A stretch of DNA of 7,787 nucleotides. Origin: CAIWHR01 sp039915505 (GTDB taxonomy: Bacteria > Pseudomonadota > Gammaproteobacteria > Burkholderiales > Casimicrobiaceae). The translations under genes and the position numbers were made by a program. Position 1 is the stretch's first letter, and each line of letters starts with the position of its first letter. The notes below the pieces were generated by a model, which did not search any database, was not told the DNA's origin, and was given only the letters and a program-made list of their open reading frames with translations. Location: assembly GCA_039915505.1 (NCBI GenBank), contig JBDSND010000126.1:1-7787 (forward strand). Direction: 5' to 3'. Positions 5,132 to 7,787 of this stretch are shown one piece after another.

Positions 5132-6112
5132 ATGACTCCTTCATCGCATCGATTCTGCACGGCGCCGATGATGGCCTGGACCGACCGGCATTGCCGGTAC
5201 CTCCTGCGACTCATCTCGCGGCGCGTGCGGCTCTATACCGAGATGATCACCACCGCGGCGCTGGCGCACGGCGACGTGCCGTATCACCTCGACTTCGATC
5301 CGGCGGAGCATCCCCTCGCATTGCAGCTCGGCGGCAGCGACCCCGCCGGGCTCGCGCATGCCGCGAAGCTCGGAGCCCGGTGGGGCTACGACGAGATCAA
5401 TCTCAACGTCGGCTGCCCCTCCGAGCGAGTGCAGACCGGCAGCTTCGGGGCGTGTCTCATGGCCGATCCGGCGCTGGTCGCCGATTGCGTGCGCGCGATG
5501 CGCGACGCGGTGCCGGTGCCGGTGACCGTCAAGCACCGCATCGGCCTTGATGCCAACGAAGACTACGGCTTCGTACGCGACTTCGTTGGCACGGTGAGTG
5601 CTGCAGGTTGCACGGTGTTCATCGTGCACGCCCGCAACGCCGTGCTGAAGGGACTCTCGCCCAAGGAGAACCGTGAGATCCCGCCGCTCCGTTATGAGGT
5701 GGTGCATCGCCTGAAGCGGGAGTTTCCGGAACTGGCGTTCGTGATCAACGGCGGCATCACCGATTGGGACGTGGTGGATCGCGAGCTGCGCACGGTGGAT
5801 GGGGTCATGCTGGGTCGCGTCGCGTACCACGATCCCTATGTCCTCGCCGAGGCGGACGCTCGCATCTTCGCCGACTACCATCCGGTGCGCTCACGCGCCC
5901 AGGTGGTCGAGGCCTTCATCCCCTACGCAGCCGAGCAGGTGCGCCGCGGCACGCCGTTGCGGGCCATGGCTCGCCACGTGCTCGGCGTCTACCACGGGCG
6001 CTCCGGCGGCCGGCGCTTTCGCCAGTTGCTGTCGGACAACGCGCGGCTCGCGCAGAACGATGTCGCCCTGTTCGAACACGCTCTCGACGCCGTCGAGCGG
6101 GTACCGGCATGA
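5132..6112 (+). CDS. dusA: tRNA-dihydrouridine(20/20a) synthase DusA
   Basis: This FMN- and NADPH-dependent enzyme reduces uridine to dihydrouridine at positions 20/20a in the D-loop of tRNAs, in the cytosol. The 326 residues cover the full family length: an FMN-binding TIM barrel, then a C-terminal helical tRNA-binding domain (about 245-326). Seen motifs are the N-terminal HRFCTAPMM and WTDRHCRY, the Dus signature INLNVGCPSERVQTGSFGAC with catalytic Cys108, VTVKHRIG (K134), IVHARNA (H166), LSPKENREIPPL at 175-186, NGGIT, and VMLGRVAYHDPY. The LSPKENREIPPL string separates DusA from DusB and DusC. An in-frame TGA directly precedes the ATG at 5132, so no earlier start is possible; no strong Shine-Dalgarno is seen. 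One oddity is Ala15 where DusA proteins usually have Asp (PMMDWTD). The DNA just upstream is compositionally different. Confidence 0.97.
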   Translation: MTPSSHRFCTAPMMAWTDRHCRYLLRLISRRVRLYTEMITTAALAHGDVPYHLDFDPAEHPLALQLGGSDPAGLAHAAKLGARWGYDEINLNVGCPSERVQTGSFGACLMADPALVADCVRAMRDAVPVPVTVKHRIGLDANEDYGFVRDFVGTVSAAGCTVFIVHARNAVLKGLSPKENREIPPLRYEVVHRLKREFPELAFVINGGITDWDVVDRELRTVDGVMLGRVAYHDPYVLAEADARIFADYHPVRSRAQVVEAFIPYAAEQVRRGTPLRAMARHVLGVYHGRSGGRRFRQLLSDNARLAQNDVALFEHALDAVERVPA

Positions 6113-6183
6113 CGCGCGGCGCACGGAGCGTCCGGATGCGCGGGCCGTTGCGATGATGCGTCGAGCGCACCGGCCGTCGCGCG

Positions 6184-6360
6184 CACCCCGTCGTCGCGCC
6201 GGCGGCCGGCCCGCCCTGGTGGACGATGGATCCTCCGCCATGTCGCCGTTGTGCTGAGCCATCGCCACGCCCACCCCGTCGTCGCGCCGGCGCCCGGCCC
6301 CACCCTGCTGAGCGATGGATCCTCCGCCATGTCGCCGCCGTGCTGAGCTATCGCCACGCC
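6184..6360. repeat. Tandem duplication of about 88 bp over the rlmJ start
   Basis: Copy 1 covers 6184-6271 and copy 2 covers 6272-6360. They align end to end with about nine mismatches and one single-base gap. Both contain CACCCCGTCGTCGCGCCGGCG, GATGGATCCTCCGCCATGTCGCC and GTGCTGAGCYATCGCCACGCC. Copy 2 carries the true rlmJ start (GTG at 6340) and its first seven codons. Copy 1 carries a matching GTG at 6251 in another frame. The unit thus spans the leader plus gene start of rlmJ, which points to an in-place duplication and not to a dispersed repeat. Confidence 0.85.
6251..6346 (+). CDS. Possible leader ORF ending on the rlmJ start
   Basis: In the first copy of the duplication, GTG at 6251 opens a 31-codon frame starting VLSHRHAHPVV, whose first seven residues copy the RlmJ N-terminus (MLSYRHA) with one change. 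It then runs through copy 2 in a shifted frame and stops at TGA 6344-6346, so its end overlaps the rlmJ GTG at 6340-6342. Neither GTG has a clear Shine-Dalgarno. A shorter five-codon frame (ATG at 6329, reading MSPPC) ends at the same TGA. The frame may be an accidental by-product of duplication, or it may couple translation into rlmJ. Translation is unproven. Confidence 0.25.
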   Translation: MLSHRHAHPVVAPAPGPTLLSDGSSAMSPPC

Positions 6361-7188
6361 TTTCACGTCGGCAATCACGCCGATGTGCTGAAGCACGTGG
6401 TGCTGGTGCAGCTCCTGCGCCACCTGACCCGCAAGGACAAGCCGCTGCTGTTCGCCGACACCCACGCCGGCGCCGGGATGTACTCCCTGGAACACGGCTA
6501 TGCCGCCCGCAATGCGGAGTTCGCCTCGGGCATCGGCCGGCTCTGGTCGCACCCTGCGCTGCCGGACCTCGTGGCCGATTATGTCGCTGCGGTGCGCATG
6601 GTGAACCCGGACGGGGTGTTGCGTCACTACCCGGGTTCGCCGCAGCTCGCCGCACAAGTATTGCGGCCCCAGGATCGCCTGCAGCTCTTCGAGTTACATA
6701 GCACCGACAGCGAGATCCTGGCCGCGCATTTTCGCGAGGGTGGCCGGCGCGTGGTGGTCAATGCCGGGGACGGCTTTTCCGGCCTCAAGGCCGTCCTGCC
6801 GCCGCCGTCGCGTCGCGGCCTGGTGCTGCTCGATCCTTCCTACGAGCTCGGCGACGATTACCGCGCCGTCGGCTCGGCACTGACCGAGGCCCTGCGGCGC
6901 TTCGCGACCGGCACGTACGTAATCTGGTACCCGCAGCTCGCCCGCCGGGAAGCGGTGCAGCTTCCGGCGCGGCTGTTGCGGCTCGCAGCAGCCGGCGACT
7001 GGCTGCACGTCGCGTTACGGGTGAAGACGCCCTCGCCGGACGGCTTCGGCCTTCACGGCAGCGGACTGTTCGTGCTCAATCCGCCCTGGAAAGCGGCAGC
7101 CGAGCTGGAGGCGGTCATGCCGTTCTTGACCGATGTGCTGGGCCAGGATTCGGGCGCACACTTCCAGCTCGAGTATCGCGAGTCGTGA
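6340..7188 (+). CDS. rlmJ: 23S rRNA (adenine(2030)-N6)-methyltransferase RlmJ
   Basis: RlmJ uses S-adenosylmethionine to methylate N6 of A2030 in 23S rRNA. With the GTG start at 6340 the protein has 282 residues, against about 280 in E. coli, and begins with the family's near-invariant LSYRHAFHVGNHADVLKH. Other family strings are KDKPLLFADTHAGAG (32-46, SAM-binding region), YPGSPQLAAQVLRPQDRLQLFELH (97-120), NAGDGFSGLKAVLPP, LVLLDPSYE with catalytic Asp165, RFATGTYVIWYP, and SGLFVLNPPWK near the end. The in-frame ATG at 6226 would add 38 Pro/Arg-rich residues absent from the family, so it is rejected. Motif IV reads DPSY where E. coli has DPPY. The upstream region is a tandem duplication, and no clear Shine-Dalgarno precedes the GTG. 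Confidence 0.96.
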   Translation: MLSYRHAFHVGNHADVLKHVVLVQLLRHLTRKDKPLLFADTHAGAGMYSLEHGYAARNAEFASGIGRLWSHPALPDLVADYVAAVRMVNPDGVLRHYPGSPQLAAQVLRPQDRLQLFELHSTDSEILAAHFREGGRRVVVNAGDGFSGLKAVLPPPSRRGLVLLDPSYELGDDYRAVGSALTEALRRFATGTYVIWYPQLARREAVQLPARLLRLAAAGDWLHVALRVKTPSPDGFGLHGSGLFVLNPPWKAAAELEAVMPFLTDVLGQDSGAHFQLEYRES

Positions 7189-7272
7189 GCGGGCGACGCC
7201 GATGGGGGAGGTCGCTAGAGGCCCGGCAACGCGGTATCGTCCGCACCGAACCTCGACGACCATCGCACTGTC

Positions 7273-7650
7273 ATGACCGGCACCCTTGACCCACAGCCCG
7301 CCGTACGCGACCTCGACGACCTGCGCGACCGGCTGCGGGCGTTCGCCGCCGCCCGCGACTGGGATCAGTTCCATTCCCCCAAGAACCTGGCCATGGCGCT
7401 CATCGCCGAAGCGGCCGAATTGGTCGAGCATTTCCAGTGGCTGCGCGAGGACCAGAGTCACGATCTCGCGCCTGACCATAGGGCCGAGGTCGCCGCGGAG
7501 CTCGCCGACGTGCTCGCCTACCTGGTGCGGCTCGCCGACAAGCTCGATATCGATCTCCTGGCTGCCGTCACCGCGAAGCTCGAATCGAACGAGGCACGTT
7601 ACCCTGCCACGAAGGTGCGAGGCAGCGCCCGCAAGTACACCGAGTACTGA
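7273..7650 (+). CDS. MazG-like nucleotide pyrophosphohydrolase
   Basis: This 125-residue protein is a single-domain all-alpha NTP pyrophosphatase of the MazG / dCTPase (RS21-C6, DCTPP1-like) group. It likely hydrolyses non-canonical or excess dNTPs to the monophosphate and pyrophosphate in the cytosol. The magnesium-binding set is present: E46 and E49 in IAEAAELVEHFQW, then E76 and D79 in ELADVLAYLV. The DWDQFHSPKNLAMAL segment (29-43) is characteristic of the group. The length fits the one-domain subfamily, about half of E. coli MazG. The ATG at 7273 gives a short variable N-terminus (residues 1-12) before the conserved part. No strong Shine-Dalgarno is seen. The gene follows rlmJ by 84 bp on the same strand, so co-transcription is possible. 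The preferred nucleotide cannot be told from sequence. Confidence 0.93.
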   Translation: MTGTLDPQPAVRDLDDLRDRLRAFAAARDWDQFHSPKNLAMALIAEAAELVEHFQWLREDQSHDLAPDHRAEVAAELADVLAYLVRLADKLDIDLLAAVTAKLESNEARYPATKVRGSARKYTEY

Positions 7651-7681
7651 AGCCGATGTATTGAGGCCGATGCGCTCGCGC

Positions 7682-7719
7682 CGGCAGGCGGGCCCGCGCC
7701 TCGCCGCCACGCGCGGTGG
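7682..7719 (+). terminator. Double hairpin after the MazG-like gene
   Basis: Two adjacent stems start 31 bases after the stop. The first pairs CGGCAGGCG (7682-7690) with CGCCT-C-GCCG (7697-7706): nine base pairs with one bulged C and a six-base loop. The second pairs CCAC (7707-7710) with GTGG (7716-7719). No U-tract follows, so intrinsic termination is only suggested. Confidence 0.3.
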
Positions 7720-7727
7720 GTTGGCAG

Positions 7728-7787
7728 GACCAGCGACGCATCACCTCCGCGCACGACCAGCGACGCACGACCAGCGACGCACGACCA
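7728..7787. repeat. 14-bp tandem repeat running off the window edge
   Basis: The unit GACCAGCGACGCAC occurs exactly at 7755-7768 and 7769-7782, then continues as GACCA to the last base. A separated copy with one changed end base (GACCAGCGACGCAT) sits at 7728-7741. The period of 14 is not a multiple of three, so it is unlikely to be coding. The full copy number lies outside the window. Confidence 0.85.

Noticed and set aside
4795..5214. 139-residue minus-strand frame in the lower-GC segment
   Set aside because: It runs into the dusA coding region on the opposite strand, has no recognisable domain and no convincing ribosome site.
5141..5881. 246-residue minus-strand frame
   Set aside because: It is wholly antisense to dusA, whose motifs are unambiguous.
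6226..6339. In-frame upstream ATG for RlmJ at 6226
   Set aside because: It would add 38 Pro/Arg-rich residues translated from duplicated leader DNA; the family starts at LSYRH.
7728..7787. CRISPR array
   Set aside because: Units of 14 bp sit head to tail with no unique spacers and no cas gene; it is a simple tandem repeat.

Overview
The window is high-GC bacterial DNA. A hand count gives 44 G+C in the 60 bases 5341-5400 inside dusA. The gene content (DusA, RlmJ, a cytosolic dihydroxyphthalate-decarboxylase-like protein, many small accessory genes) suggests a beta- or gammaproteobacterium, probably environmental. The species cannot be named from this sequence.

Layout. (1) 20-445 (+): a small protein with two CBS domains. 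(2) 703-3282 (-): a tight three-gene operon, read right to left. It encodes a 4,5-dihydroxyphthalate decarboxylase (Pht5)-like protein, a class II aldolase/adducin-fold enzyme and a TIM-barrel sugar phosphate isomerase/epimerase-like protein. The gaps are 16 bp and then a 4-bp GTGA overlap, so the three are almost certainly co-expressed. The operon converges on the CBS gene, with a 257-bp hairpin-containing spacer between them. (3) 3283-3946: a non-coding stretch holding the operon's likely promoter and a short tandem repeat. (4) 3947-4568 (+): a type II toxin-antitoxin module (ribbon-helix-helix antitoxin, ParE/RelE-like toxin) behind a perfect 18-bp palindromic operator. (5) 4569-5131: a lower-GC stretch with one tiny ORF behind an excellent Shine-Dalgarno, ending directly at the dusA start codon. 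(6) 5132-7650 (+): housekeeping genes dusA (tRNA dihydrouridine synthase), rlmJ (23S rRNA methyltransferase) and a MazG-like nucleotide pyrophosphohydrolase. (7) 7651-7787: hairpins and a 14-bp tandem repeat that runs off the end of the window.

Function. The (-) operon looks catabolic. The first two proteins belong to unrelated folds that both include dihydroxyphthalate decarboxylases, and the TIM-barrel fold includes 3-dehydroshikimate dehydratases. All three characterised activities yield protocatechuate. No transporter permease, oxygenase or regulator lies in the window, so the substrate is unresolved. The toxin-antitoxin pair and the lower-GC stretch beside the 5' end of dusA, a known integration site for mobile elements, look like an acquired or remnant segment.

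Points most worth a second look are the operon's possible joint role, an ~88-bp tandem duplication that copied the rlmJ start region and created a short ORF ending on the rlmJ start codon, and the segment abutting dusA.
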